Both the position numbers and the translations under genes were made by a program. The notes below the pieces were generated by a model. That model did not search any database. It had not been told where the DNA came from and saw only the letters and a list, made by a program, of their open reading frames with translations. Positions 9,301 to 19,558 of a stretch of 35,908 bases of DNA are shown here, piece by piece. Origin of the DNA: Clostridiales bacterium (GTDB lineage: Bacteria; Bacillota; Clostridia; Mahellales; Mahellaceae). Numbering within the stretch: the first letter of the stretch is position 1; every line of letters begins with the position of its first letter. The stretch is from NCBI GenBank assembly GCA_030156435.1, contig JASGMM010000014.1, forward strand, positions 1-35,908, in the 5' to 3' direction.

Positions 9301-9437
9301 GCGCTTTTAATGTACAGAGCGCTGTCGAATGTGATCTGCTGGAGAGGGCACAAGGCGAAGATATACCGGTACAGGCCGGCTCATTTGATGTGTATATAAA
9401 GCCGTACGAGCTGAAAACCTTCAGGTTAAAACTGTAA
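6333..9437 (+). CDS. GH38 alpha-mannosidase
   Basis: A retaining, zinc-dependent alpha-mannosidase of about 1034 aa. The track starts at an ATG (6312) that lies before the ribosome binding site. TTGGAGGTGG at 6319-6327 instead points to the TTG at 6333 (or 6336), so I use a TTG start. About 240 N-terminal residues precede the catalytic barrel. HSHIDTAW supplies zinc ligands H243 and D245, WLPDTFGF supplies the nucleophile D355, and NQFHDIIPGS supplies zinc ligand H559; a middle three-helix domain and C-terminal beta domains complete the fold. The length is normal for bacterial GH38. There is no signal peptide, so it should act in the cytoplasm on imported mannosides. It has its own promoter but clearly belongs with the GH63-like enzyme. 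Alternative substrates within the family cannot be excluded. Confidence 0.93.
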   Translation: MLQEELLQKWITDRINDVGKVIYRRSTTLDGWQFKRGYYDAPDQYRYEDQEWAPIKVGQQWGSPEQTYWFRKMVRIPDTYKGCKVIVLIELGGGEALLSINGMPYQGIDRNHKSVVLTEHAAGDEQYDILIEAGMEWGEYAGRQLRGLPFEPYTFRGVTLACVNETAYEYYFDLKTIFDSAVVQNDNDLRQSMLNKVKASLQSIDDYNDDEQIKKARTMLCDSISAIRYARGNGKLLLNGHSHIDTAWLWPLKETVRKCGRTFSTALRLMEQYPQYYFIQSQAQQFEYTKQYYPKLYEQIKTRIKEGRWEPTGGTWVEHDCNLISGESFVRQILLGKRFFMQEFGIEPKVAWLPDTFGFNWIIPQILKKGGYEYFVTNKIMWIYENKFPYDLFTWRGNDGSEILSYFPTSPGGYNGMLTPNEIKATWDNFRQKEQTDELLYQFGYGDGGGGPTAEMLEYAKRLTDLPGMPECTTGRADEYFERLRNDIDALPVWDGELYFELHRGTYTTQARNKRNNRKAELLYREAELLSYLARMYGHPYEQETLNNGWKKILLNQFHDIIPGSSITPVYEDSAKDYAEVLRTGNDIKSKALKNLESHIDTSGDGKAITVFNSLSWPVTAMVSIAAESDKKYKVIDRDGNIVDSQTITEEGRTELVFTAVDVPSMGYKVYHMIEEESVPAVVDITVEREHLENRFFAIDINEKGFITSIYDKINGRQVLQPDRCGNVLQIFEDKPANWEAWDIDISYRDKMWEVDDMISSEIMVAGPVKGVLRITKRFNKSTIIQDITIYSDIPRIDFKTSVDWQEDQKLLKVAFPVDIRATEATYDIYYGAINRPTHWNTSWDKAKFEVCAHKWADLSEGDYGVSLLNDCKYGHDIKDNVMRLTLLRAPMWPDPKADRGYHEFTYSLYPHKGSWNQGGTVPMAWQLNAPLTAIAASPHTGSLAAEQSLFSVDADNVIIDTVKKAEDNGDLILRVFEALGQRGRVGIKCAFNVQSAVECDLLERAQGEDIPVQAGSFDVYIKPYELKTFRLKL

Positions 9438-9452
9438 TAGTGATGATACGAT

Positions 9453-9506
9453 GCATTGCGTAGCGGTACATAACCATGATATGGAGGCTGTATCGTTGCG
9501 CAATGC
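9453..9506 (+). other. 17-bp RNA hairpin between the convergent mannosidase and pepT genes
   Basis: Arms 9453-9469 and 9490-9506 pair over all 17 positions in the plus-strand RNA; the three non-Watson-Crick positions are all G-U wobbles. On the minus strand the same positions would be A-C mismatches. The loop holds a smaller CCAT/ATGG helix. There is no U-tract, so it is not a classical intrinsic terminator; it could be a 3' stabilising structure or a factor-dependent terminator for the mannosidase mRNA. Confidence 0.55.
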
Positions 9507-9524
9507 AAAATATAATCGTGGCGG

Positions 9525-10763
9525 CTAGGATGGCCACGGATATGTGCAGCAATTTATAGCTATGTTTACTATAACCTCAACGGCTTTTTGCATGGATTGA
9601 ACAGGTATATATTCATAGCGGCCGTGGAAGTTGTGCCCGCCGGTGAAAATGTTGGGGGTGGGCAGGCCCATGTATGAGAGGCGTGCGCCATCTGTGCCGC
9701 CGCGTATGGGCAGTATCAGGGGCTGTACGCCGGCTTGCTGCATGGCTGCTTTTGCTATATCTATCGCGTACATATGCCGCTCTATTATCTCTTTCATATT
9801 ATAGTACTGATCGTATAAATCCATACTCACCGTATCGGTACCGTATTTGGCGTTTAGCTTGCCCGCAATGTCCTTCATGAAGTTTTTCCTATCTTCAAAG
9901 CCTTTTTTATCGAAGTCTCTTATCAGATAATATGCGTCGGCATGATCTACATTGCCGTCAAAGTTGTTTATATGGTAGAAGCCCTCGTACCCTTCGGTAT
10001 TTGCGGGTATCTCATCCGGAGGGAGCATATCGTTTAGCTCCATGCCTATCAATACGGCATTTTTCATTTTACCTTTGGCATCACCGGTATGTATGCTCTT
10101 GCCATTTATTTTTATGCGAGCCGCTGCGGCGTTGAAATTTTCATAATTCAGCTCTCCTATTTCTCCGCCGTCGACGGTATAGGCAAAAGCTGCTCCGAAT
10201 TTTGCTGTATCGAATCGGTCAACACCTCGGCCTACCTCCTCATCGGGCGTAAAGCATACTTTAACAGTACCGTGTTTTACCTCGGGATGCTCCAATAAAA
10301 ACTTAACTGCCGTCATTATCTCGGCTACTCCGGCTTTATCGTCAGCGCCCAAAAGGGTGGTGCCATCGGTCACTATAATATCCTGGCCGATATAATTTCT
10401 CAGGTGAGGGAATTCGCTTGGTGAAAGCACAATGCCCATATCGCGGTTTAGTATTATGTCCGAACCGTCGTAATTCTCTATTATGCGTGGTCTTAAATCA
10501 TGGCCCGGCATATCCGGGCTGGTGTCCATATGCGATATAAACCCTATAGCCGGCACGTTTGAGGAAACGTTGGATGTGAGCGTAGCGGTGACATAGCCGT
10601 TTTGGTCAACGCAGGCATCTTTTAGGCCCATATGTGCCAGCTCGTCGGCCAGCACCTGCGCAAATACAAGCTGGCCGTCTGTGCTCGGGTATGCGGGAGA
10701 AATTTCATTTGAGCGCGTATCGTATTTCACATAGCGCAAGAAACGCTGTACCACATCTTCCAT
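9525..10763 (-). CDS. pepT: Peptidase T (tripeptide aminopeptidase)
   Basis: A 412-aa M20-family metallopeptidase that removes the N-terminal residue from tripeptides in the cytoplasm. Di-zinc site motifs are all present: GFISHMDTSPD (His, Asp), LLGADDKAGVAEI (bridging Asp), TPDEEVGRG (catalytic and ligand Glu), YTVDGGEIGE (Asp) and a C-terminal TGGHNFHGRYE (His). A lid/dimerisation domain lies between about 210 and 320. The length matches characterised PepT (about 410 aa). AGAAGG lies 8 nt upstream of the ATG. The gene stands alone, convergent with the mannosidase and divergent from the acetyltransferase. Confidence 0.95.
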   Translation of the reverse strand: MEDVVQRFLRYVKYDTRSNEISPAYPSTDGQLVFAQVLADELAHMGLKDACVDQNGYVTATLTSNVSSNVPAIGFISHMDTSPDMPGHDLRPRIIENYDGSDIILNRDMGIVLSPSEFPHLRNYIGQDIIVTDGTTLLGADDKAGVAEIMTAVKFLLEHPEVKHGTVKVCFTPDEEVGRGVDRFDTAKFGAAFAYTVDGGEIGELNYENFNAAAARIKINGKSIHTGDAKGKMKNAVLIGMELNDMLPPDEIPANTEGYEGFYHINNFDGNVDHADAYYLIRDFDKKGFEDRKNFMKDIAGKLNAKYGTDTVSMDLYDQYYNMKEIIERHMYAIDIAKAAMQQAGVQPLILPIRGGTDGARLSYMGLPTPNIFTGGHNFHGRYEYIPVQSMQKAVEVIVNIAINCCTYPWPS

Positions 10764-10806
10764 AAATAAACCTTCTTTCCGGAGATAAAGTAAAGTATCT
10801 GGACCT

Positions 10807-10835
10807 ATTATACACCCTATGCGACGGGTTGAAAA
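10807..10835 (-). promoter_or_regulatory. pepT promoter
   Basis: On the minus strand, TATAAT (10812-10807) is preceded at 17 nt by TTTTCA (10835-10830), a weak -35. It is about 43 nt from the pepT ATG. Confidence 0.55.
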
Positions 10836-10858
10836 TATTCGCAGTTCTGCGGCAACTT

Positions 10859-10867
10859 TGATATAAT
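10859..10867 (+). promoter_or_regulatory. Extended -10 promoter of the GNAT gene
   Basis: TGATATAAT is an extended -10 element without a recognisable -35, about 31 nt before the ATG. Together with the pepT promoter it makes this a divergent promoter region. Confidence 0.55.
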
Positions 10868-10898
10868 ATTGGCATGAACGAATGAGGAGGAATAAACT

Positions 10899-11372
10899 AT
10901 GCCGGATATGCTTGTCAAATTATATGAACTTCCGCCGGTTCAGCCGGTATTAGAGCAGCAGAAAGCCCAGGGGATAGATATACGCCGGGCTTTGCCACCT
11001 GAGAAACGCGCTGTGGTCGAGTGGGTGGCCGATAAATTCGGCAACGGCTGGGCCAGCGAATGCGACGTGGCTTTTTCCAATCGCCCCGTATCGTGCTTTA
11101 TAGCCGTGAAAGACGGCCAGTTAATAGGGTTTGCCTGCCATGACGCGACGTGCAAAGACTTTTTCGGTCCTACCGGCGTGGATCCTGCCTGCCGCGGTAA
11201 GGGTACCGGTAAGGCACTGCTTTTGGCATGCCTGGATGCCATGGCTGCTCAAGGCTACGCCTATGCTATTATAGGAGGAGCAGGGCCAATGGATTTTTAT
11301 GCTAAGGTTGCGGGTGCTACTGTAATAGATGGTTCAATGCCAGGCATATACAAAGGCATGCTGAAGCTTTAA
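10899..11372 (+). CDS. GNAT-family N-acetyltransferase
   Basis: A 157-aa protein that probably transfers the acetyl group of acetyl-CoA to an unknown amine. The acetyl-CoA pyrophosphate loop is seen as DPACRGKGTGKALL (R-G-x-G-T-G), after the strand FIAVKDGQLIGFAC. The first ~40 residues (PPEKRAVVEWVADKFG) are a helical cap typical of small stand-alone GNATs. GAGGAGGAA sits 7 nt before the ATG, a very strong ribosome binding site. The stop codon lies in the shared terminator hairpin. The substrate cannot be predicted. Confidence 0.88.
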   Translation: MPDMLVKLYELPPVQPVLEQQKAQGIDIRRALPPEKRAVVEWVADKFGNGWASECDVAFSNRPVSCFIAVKDGQLIGFACHDATCKDFFGPTGVDPACRGKGTGKALLLACLDAMAAQGYAYAIIGGAGPMDFYAKVAGATVIDGSMPGIYKGMLKL

Positions 11373-11400
11373 GCCTTGATGATACATCATCAAGGCTTAA
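11369..11400. terminator. Shared bidirectional terminator of GNAT and arsR-type genes
   Basis: TTAAGCCTTGATGA and TCATCAAGGCTTAA pair perfectly (14 bp) around a TACA loop. The hairpin overlaps the stop codons of both convergent genes, so their last codons double as terminator arms. U-tracts are short (TTAAAC and TTAAAG). Confidence 0.75.
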
Positions 11401-11665
11401 ACAGTACATTTATGATGTTTTTAATATCATCGTCTACCACTTTATAGCATACTTCCAAGCCGTCGCGCTGGCCTTCTATAATGCCGGCGCTTTTGAGCTT
11501 GGCCAGGTGCTGCGATACGGTAGACTGGGGCAGGCTCAGGCATTCCTGCATATAAGATACATTGCATTCGTGTTCCATGAGGCCTTTGACTATGCAAAGC
11601 CTGTATGGATGGGCGATAGCTTTCAGCTTTTGTGCCAGTATTTCGTAGCGTTTCAAATCGTCCAT
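11390..11665 (-). CDS. ArsR-family winged-helix regulator, possible sulfur/persulfide sensor
   Basis: A small (91 aa) ArsR/SmtB-type repressor. The HTH is clear: LSLPQSTVSQHLAKLKSAGIIEGQRDG. The track starts at a GTG directly after the upstream stop codon; AGGTGA spanning that stop is better placed for the ATG at 11665 (MDDLKRYE), so translation is probably coupled to the flavoprotein gene. Counted from that ATG, cysteines lie at about 24, 34, 42 and 73; none forms the classical ELCVC metal box. Its place behind a CoA-disulfide reductase-rhodanese-TusA-DsrE gene suggests that it senses persulfide or thiol state like BigR/SqrR, but this is inference. It may autoregulate the operon through the dyad at 14170-14191. 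Confidence 0.85.
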   Translation of the reverse strand: MDDLKRYEILAQKLKAIAHPYRLCIVKGLMEHECNVSYMQECLSLPQSTVSQHLAKLKSAGIIEGQRDGLEVCYKVVDDDIKNIINVLFKP

Positions 11666-11674
11666 ATCGATCAC

Positions 11675-14140
11675 CTATATGAACAGCGATGCATCGGACT
11701 GCTCAGCTGCTCCGATAAATGATGCCACGCCCCCTATCTCCACGCCGTCTATAAGTTCTTCCTTCTTTATGCCCATTATATCCATGGACATATTGCAGGC
11801 TACTATCCTAACGCCGTTCTTTATAGCCTGCTGGATCAATTCCTCGAGCGAGAAGATGTTTTTTTCCTTCATAAGATGCCGTATAAGTTTAGGCCCTATG
11901 CCAAACATATTCATGCGCGATAACGGCAATTTCATGGAGCCTCTTGGCATCATAGCGCCGAACATCTTACTCAGGAAATCCTTGTGTACCGGCACTTTTT
12001 CAGGTTTGCGCAGTATATTGAGTCCCCAGAAGGTGAAGAACATCGTTACCTTGCGCCCCATGGACGCCGCGCCGTTGGCTATGATGAATGAGGCTATAGC
12101 CTTGTCTAAATCGCCGCTGAATACTATCATGGCTTTGTCATGGCTTTGAGGCTCAGCCTGCTGCTCCTCCGGGAGAACGGCGCTTTTTTGAATGCGGGCT
12201 ACCAATGTGCGCCCTTGCCATGCTATATCCAGCAGCTTGTGGCCCGTGCGCTGGCACCATACCTTTATATCGCCTTCAAATCCGGGATCGCTGGCCTTTA
12301 TTTGCAATACATCACCGGGTTTCATGCCCTGCATGGCATTATATACCTGCATTATGGGGCCGGGGCATTGCAAGCCGCAGGCATCGACCTCTATGGTATT
12401 GCCCGACGGTTTCTCATCTTGTGGGGGGATGGGTGCCTCAACGCGGCTAGAGCTGAAAGCGTCGTCATAGCGGAATATACCTTCATTGCTCTGGCGTCCG
12501 GTTGCAATCTCGTATGTCCTGTACCCGCCGCTCAGATTTTTGACATTGGCAAATCCATGCTGCTTCAATATCCTGCAGGCCAGGTACCCGCGCAGGCCCA
12601 CCTGGCAAAATACCAATATTTCCTTATCTTTGGGTATTTCATCTAATCTGCCTCGCAGGTCATCGACCGGTATATTTATAGCGCTAGCTATTGTGCCCAT
12701 ATTGTATTCCAAGGGAGTGCGTACATCTATGAGCACTGTTTTATCGCTATCGCGCTTATCTACCTCATCCCAGTGGAATACATCGCAATCGCCCTTCAAT
12801 ATATTGGCCGCTACAAATCCAGCCATGTTTACAGGGTCCTTGGCAGATGAATATGGGGGTGCGTAGGCCAGTTCCAGTTTCTCTAAATCATATACTGTCA
12901 TGCCCGCGCGTATAGCTGTGGCTATGACGTCAATACGTTTATCCACACCGTCATAACCCACTGCCTGTGCACCCAATATCCTGCCATCGTCAGGTGAGAA
13001 TATAAGTTTTATGGATATAGGCAATGCATCCGGATAATAGCTGGCATGAGAGTTGGGATGAATTATCGATTTTTGATATTTTATACCGCTGCGCTCAAGT
13101 TGGCGTTCATTATTGCCGGTTGCTGCCACTGTCATATCGAACACCTTGGCTATGGATGTGCCTTGAGTGCCTTCATATATGCTCGATCTGCCCGCTATGT
13201 TGTCGGCTGCTATACGGCCTTGTTTGTTAGCCGGTCCGGCCAGTGGGATTACGGCGTCCTGGCCGCTTATAAAGTCTTTAACCTCTACGGCATCACCTAC
13301 AGCGTATATATTGGGATCAGAGGTGCGCATATATTGATCTACTTTTATGCCGCCGCGCGCTCCTATAGCCAGGCCGGTATCTTTGGCCAGCTTTATATCA
13401 GGTTTTACACCTATGCCCATTACTACCATATCGGTATCTATGCTCTTGCCGCTGTTTAATACGACGGCCAGATGATCGTTCACGGGCTGTATGGCGTTCA
13501 CACCGTCTTTGAGATAAAGCTCGACGTTTTTGCTATGCAGGTGATTGTGTACTATGGCTGCCATCTCATAATCTATCTGGCCCATAATATGATCTGCCAA
13601 CTCCACTATGGTGACATTTATACCGCGGGCGTGCAGGTTTTCAGCCACCTCAATGCCTATAAAGCCTCCACCCACCACTACGGCCCGGCGAGGCTTATGC
13701 TGATCTATATAGTCCTTTATCCTATAGGTATCCGGTATATTTCTCAAGGTAAATACCCGGCTGTCGTCAACACCTGGTATATCAGGCTTTATGGGTTCAG
13801 CACCGGGGGAGAGTATGAGCTTGTCATAGGTTTCGCTGTATTCTTCATTATTCGTTAGATTTCTGACGATTACCTCTTTTTTATCTGGTACTATGCTGAT
13901 TACCTCGCTTTTTGTCCTCACATCTATATTGAAACGCCTGGACATATCTTCAGGGGTTTGTACCAACAATTTATCTTTTTCCTTTATTACGCCGCCTATA
14001 TAGTATGGCAAACCGCAATTGGCGAATGATATATATTCGCCTTTTTCAAAAAGTATTATTTCGGCGTTCTCGTCAAGACGCCTCAATCTGGCTGCAGCCG
14101 ATGCACCACCGGCTACTCCTCCTACTATGATAACCTTCAT
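11675..14140 (-). CDS. Four-module sulfur-trafficking flavoprotein: CoA-disulfide reductase, rhodanese, TusA, DsrE-like
   Basis: An 821-aa fusion. Residues 1-440 are a pyridine-nucleotide disulfide oxidoreductase of the CoA-disulfide reductase type: FAD-binding GGVAGGASAAARLRR, single active-site Cys C42 in SFANCGLPYY, NAD-binding VVGGGFIGIE, and a dimerisation domain. About 455-545 is a rhodanese with active Cys C512 (VFCQVGLRGY). About 575-645 is TusA with the CPGP signature (C592). About 660-821 is a DsrE/DsrF-like domain. The known chemistry of the parts is persulfide or CoA-disulfide reduction with NAD(P)H and sulfane-sulfur relay. Fusions with all four modules occur in Firmicutes, so this is recognised but not well characterised. 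It is cytoplasmic, with its own strong promoter, and followed without a gap by the ArsR gene. Confidence 0.92.
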   Translation of the reverse strand: MKVIIVGGVAGGASAAARLRRLDENAEIILFEKGEYISFANCGLPYYIGGVIKEKDKLLVQTPEDMSRRFNIDVRTKSEVISIVPDKKEVIVRNLTNNEEYSETYDKLILSPGAEPIKPDIPGVDDSRVFTLRNIPDTYRIKDYIDQHKPRRAVVVGGGFIGIEVAENLHARGINVTIVELADHIMGQIDYEMAAIVHNHLHSKNVELYLKDGVNAIQPVNDHLAVVLNSGKSIDTDMVVMGIGVKPDIKLAKDTGLAIGARGGIKVDQYMRTSDPNIYAVGDAVEVKDFISGQDAVIPLAGPANKQGRIAADNIAGRSSIYEGTQGTSIAKVFDMTVAATGNNERQLERSGIKYQKSIIHPNSHASYYPDALPISIKLIFSPDDGRILGAQAVGYDGVDKRIDVIATAIRAGMTVYDLEKLELAYAPPYSSAKDPVNMAGFVAANILKGDCDVFHWDEVDKRDSDKTVLIDVRTPLEYNMGTIASAINIPVDDLRGRLDEIPKDKEILVFCQVGLRGYLACRILKQHGFANVKNLSGGYRTYEIATGRQSNEGIFRYDDAFSSSRVEAPIPPQDEKPSGNTIEVDACGLQCPGPIMQVYNAMQGMKPGDVLQIKASDPGFEGDIKVWCQRTGHKLLDIAWQGRTLVARIQKSAVLPEEQQAEPQSHDKAMIVFSGDLDKAIASFIIANGAASMGRKVTMFFTFWGLNILRKPEKVPVHKDFLSKMFGAMMPRGSMKLPLSRMNMFGIGPKLIRHLMKEKNIFSLEELIQQAIKNGVRIVACNMSMDIMGIKKEELIDGVEIGGVASFIGAAEQSDASLFI

Positions 14141-14169
14141 TTATGATACCCTCCGTATCGTTATATTTG

Positions 14170-14191
14170 TATATTACAATAATACAATATA
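14170..14191. promoter_or_regulatory. Possible ArsR operator overlapping the flavoprotein -10
   Basis: TATATT and AATATA form a 6-bp inverted repeat with a 10-nt centre, covering the -10 of the flavoprotein promoter. Size and position suit an ArsR-family site, but the AT-rich arms could arise by chance. Confidence 0.3.
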
Positions 14192-14207
14192 GCGATCAGA
14201 TTGTCAA
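14179..14207 (-). promoter_or_regulatory. Promoter of the flavoprotein-arsR operon
   Basis: On the minus strand, a perfect TTGACA (14207-14202), a 17-nt spacer and TATTAT (14184-14179), about 38 nt before the ATG. A GGAGGG ribosome binding site follows. Confidence 0.82.
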
Positions 14208-14256
14208 ATATTTATCGATATTAAATGCCGCTTTATGTAAACTGCAGAATTTTTTA

Positions 14257-14285
14257 TTGCATTGTCTGGTGCTTTGCAATATAAT
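14257..14285 (+). promoter_or_regulatory. Promoter of the riboswitch-oadB-oadG transcript
   Basis: TTGCAT (14257-14262), a 17-nt spacer and TATAAT (14280-14285). Transcription would start near 14292, just before the aptamer, giving a leader of about 160 nt. Confidence 0.78.
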
Positions 14286-14298
14286 AATGGTTGGCATT

Positions 14299-14394
14299 AT
14301 AAAGGGGAGTAATTCACCACAATAGTGGTTTTGCCGATCGTCATCACGATATAGCTCTATATCCGGTCGGCAATGAAAAGAATGAGACCTTTAT
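14299..14394 (+). promoter_or_regulatory. yybP-ykoY manganese riboswitch aptamer
   Basis: The leader RNA has the hallmark sequences of the yybP-ykoY (Mn2+) class in order. AAAGGGGAGTA is at 14301, a CCAC/GTGG hairpin follows, and then TGCCGATCGTCATCACG and CGGTCGGCA close a 9-bp helix with one G-U pair. ATGAGACCTTT follows at 14382. The closing stem P1 pairs ATAAAGG (14299-14305) with CCTTTAT (14388-14394). Those last bases are also the 5' arm of the terminator, so aptamer and terminator exclude each other. Mn2+ binding should therefore turn the downstream gene on. In the characterised members this class controls manganese export or tolerance genes. Confidence 0.88.
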
Positions 14395-14417
14395 CCGCAA
14401 GGATAGGGGTCTTTTTT
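14385..14417 (+). terminator. Riboswitch expression platform: intrinsic terminator
   Basis: AGACCTTTATCC pairs with GGATAGGGGTCT (12 bp including two G-U pairs) around a GCAA tetraloop, followed by TTTTTT. The 5' arm is shared with aptamer stem P1. Confidence 0.88.
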
Positions 14418-14454
14418 GATCCCTATAATTCTAAAAATCTTTTTGGAGGATTAT

Positions 14455-15555
14455 ATGGAACAACTGTTACAAGGATTAATGGCTATGACGTGGGGCAACG
14501 TCGTAATGATACTCGTAGGTGGCCTTCTTATATACCTTGCTATAAGGCACGAGTATGAGCCTATGCTGCTTTTGCCTATAGGCTTTGGCGCTATACTGGC
14601 CAATATACCGTTGTCATCGGCGCTCGGACCGGAAGGATTTCTGTCGATTTTGTACGATGCCGGCATAAAGACGGAATTATTCCCAATACTTATATTCATA
14701 GCTGTGGGAGCCATGATAGACTTCGGCCCATTGCTGGAGCAGCCGGTTATGATGTTTTTTGGAGCAGCGGCGCAGTTCGGCGTATTTGCCACTATAGTCG
14801 TGGCGACGCTCCTGGGATTTCCCATAAAAGAAGCGGCTTCTATAGGGATAATAGGAGCAGCGGATGGTCCCACATCAATATATGTCGCAACGAAATTTGC
14901 GGAGAGGCTTGTTGGGCCAATAACAGTGGCAGCTTATTCTTATATGTCGCTGGTGCCCATTATACAGCCGCCGGTTATAAGAGCGCTGACCAGCAAGGAG
15001 GAACGCTGCATACATATGGAGCCCTCTGCCGTGCCGATATCCAAAACGGTAAAGATTATATTTCCTATAGCGCTCACGCTCATAGCGGGTATAATAGCAC
15101 CGATGAGCGTCGGTCTGGTAGGTTCGCTTATGTTCGGAAACCTCATAAGGGAGTGCGGCGTATTGGACAGGTTGTCAAAAGCTGCTCAAAATGAACTGAG
15201 CAACCTGGTCACCCTGCTGCTTGGCATTACCATAGGCTCTACCATGACGGCGGATAAATTTCTGACGCCTGAGACGCTGATGATAATAGGTTTGGGGCTT
15301 GCGGCTTTCATATTCGATACGGCAGGCGGCGTTATCTTTGCCAAGATACTCAATCTGTTCTTAAAGAAAAAAATAAACCCGATGGTGGGTGCAGCTGGTA
15401 TATCGGCTTTCCCGATGTCGGCCAGGGTTATACAGCGCATGGCGCAGAAAGAGGACCCGGGTAATTTCATACTGATGCAGGCTGTCGGTGCCAACGTGGC
15501 CGGTCAGATAGGCTCTATCATAGCCGGTGCCATGGTGCTGGCGCTGGTACCATAA
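14455..15555 (+). CDS. oadB: Sodium-ion-translocating decarboxylase beta subunit-like membrane protein
   Basis: A 366-aa polytopic membrane protein of the OadB/GcdB/MmdB family. In the known pumps it couples decarboxylation of carboxybiotin to Na+ export. The track starts at 14416, but TTTGGAGGA directly precedes the ATG at 14455 (MEQLLQGL). Family signatures are intact: GAMIDFGPLLEQP, GAADGPTSIY with the Na+-linked Asp (D137), SYMSLVPIIQPPVIRAL, FDTAGGVIFAKILN, NPMVGAAGISAFPMSARV and GANVAGQIGS. About ten hydrophobic segments are seen. Its 39-aa gamma partner follows, but no alpha (carboxyltransferase) or biotin-carrier gene lies in the window. It is controlled by a manganese riboswitch, which is unexpected for this family. 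Either it pairs with an alpha subunit encoded elsewhere, or it works alone as a transporter. Confidence 0.9.
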   Translation: MEQLLQGLMAMTWGNVVMILVGGLLIYLAIRHEYEPMLLLPIGFGAILANIPLSSALGPEGFLSILYDAGIKTELFPILIFIAVGAMIDFGPLLEQPVMMFFGAAAQFGVFATIVVATLLGFPIKEAASIGIIGAADGPTSIYVATKFAERLVGPITVAAYSYMSLVPIIQPPVIRALTSKEERCIHMEPSAVPISKTVKIIFPIALTLIAGIIAPMSVGLVGSLMFGNLIRECGVLDRLSKAAQNELSNLVTLLLGITIGSTMTADKFLTPETLMIIGLGLAAFIFDTAGGVIFAKILNLFLKKKINPMVGAAGISAFPMSARVIQRMAQKEDPGNFILMQAVGANVAGQIGSIIAGAMVLALVP

Positions 15556-15567
15556 CGGAAGGGGTGT

Positions 15568-15687
15568 ATGAATATGGTGACTGAAGCATTGCGCGTGGCC
15601 GCGCTAGGCATGGTAGGCGTGTTCGCCGTTATAACTATCGTTTACGGCGTGATAAAGGTTATGGTTAAGATATCGCAAAAGCAATAA
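15568..15687 (+). CDS. oadG: Sodium pump decarboxylase gamma subunit-like small membrane protein
   Basis: This gene is too short for the ORF track. It encodes 39 aa with one hydrophobic helix (GMVGVFAVITIVYGVIKVM) after a short MNMVTEALRVAAL lead, and a basic, polar tail (KISQKQ). That is the layout of the OadG family, single-span proteins that anchor and stabilise the decarboxylase complex. It follows oadB by 12 nt, with GGAAGGGG as ribosome binding site. Start at 15568 or at the in-frame ATG 15574. The C-terminal linker and metal-binding tail of longer OadG proteins are absent. Its stop codon lies 18 nt before the first CRISPR repeat on the trailer side. Confidence 0.75.
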   Translation: MNMVTEALRVAALGMVGVFAVITIVYGVIKVMVKISQKQ

Positions 15688-15705
15688 GGTTCGATTTATA
15701 TTGTA

Positions 15706-19558
<3,853 letters not shown>

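Noticed and set aside
12140-13858. Several plus-strand ORFs of 80-170 aa opposite the flavoprotein gene
   Set aside because: They are shadows of the strong minus-strand ORF, with no ribosome binding sites and no recognisable motifs.
14143-14325. 60-aa plus-strand ORF before the riboswitch
   Set aside because: It spans the divergent promoters and runs into the aptamer; no ribosome binding site.
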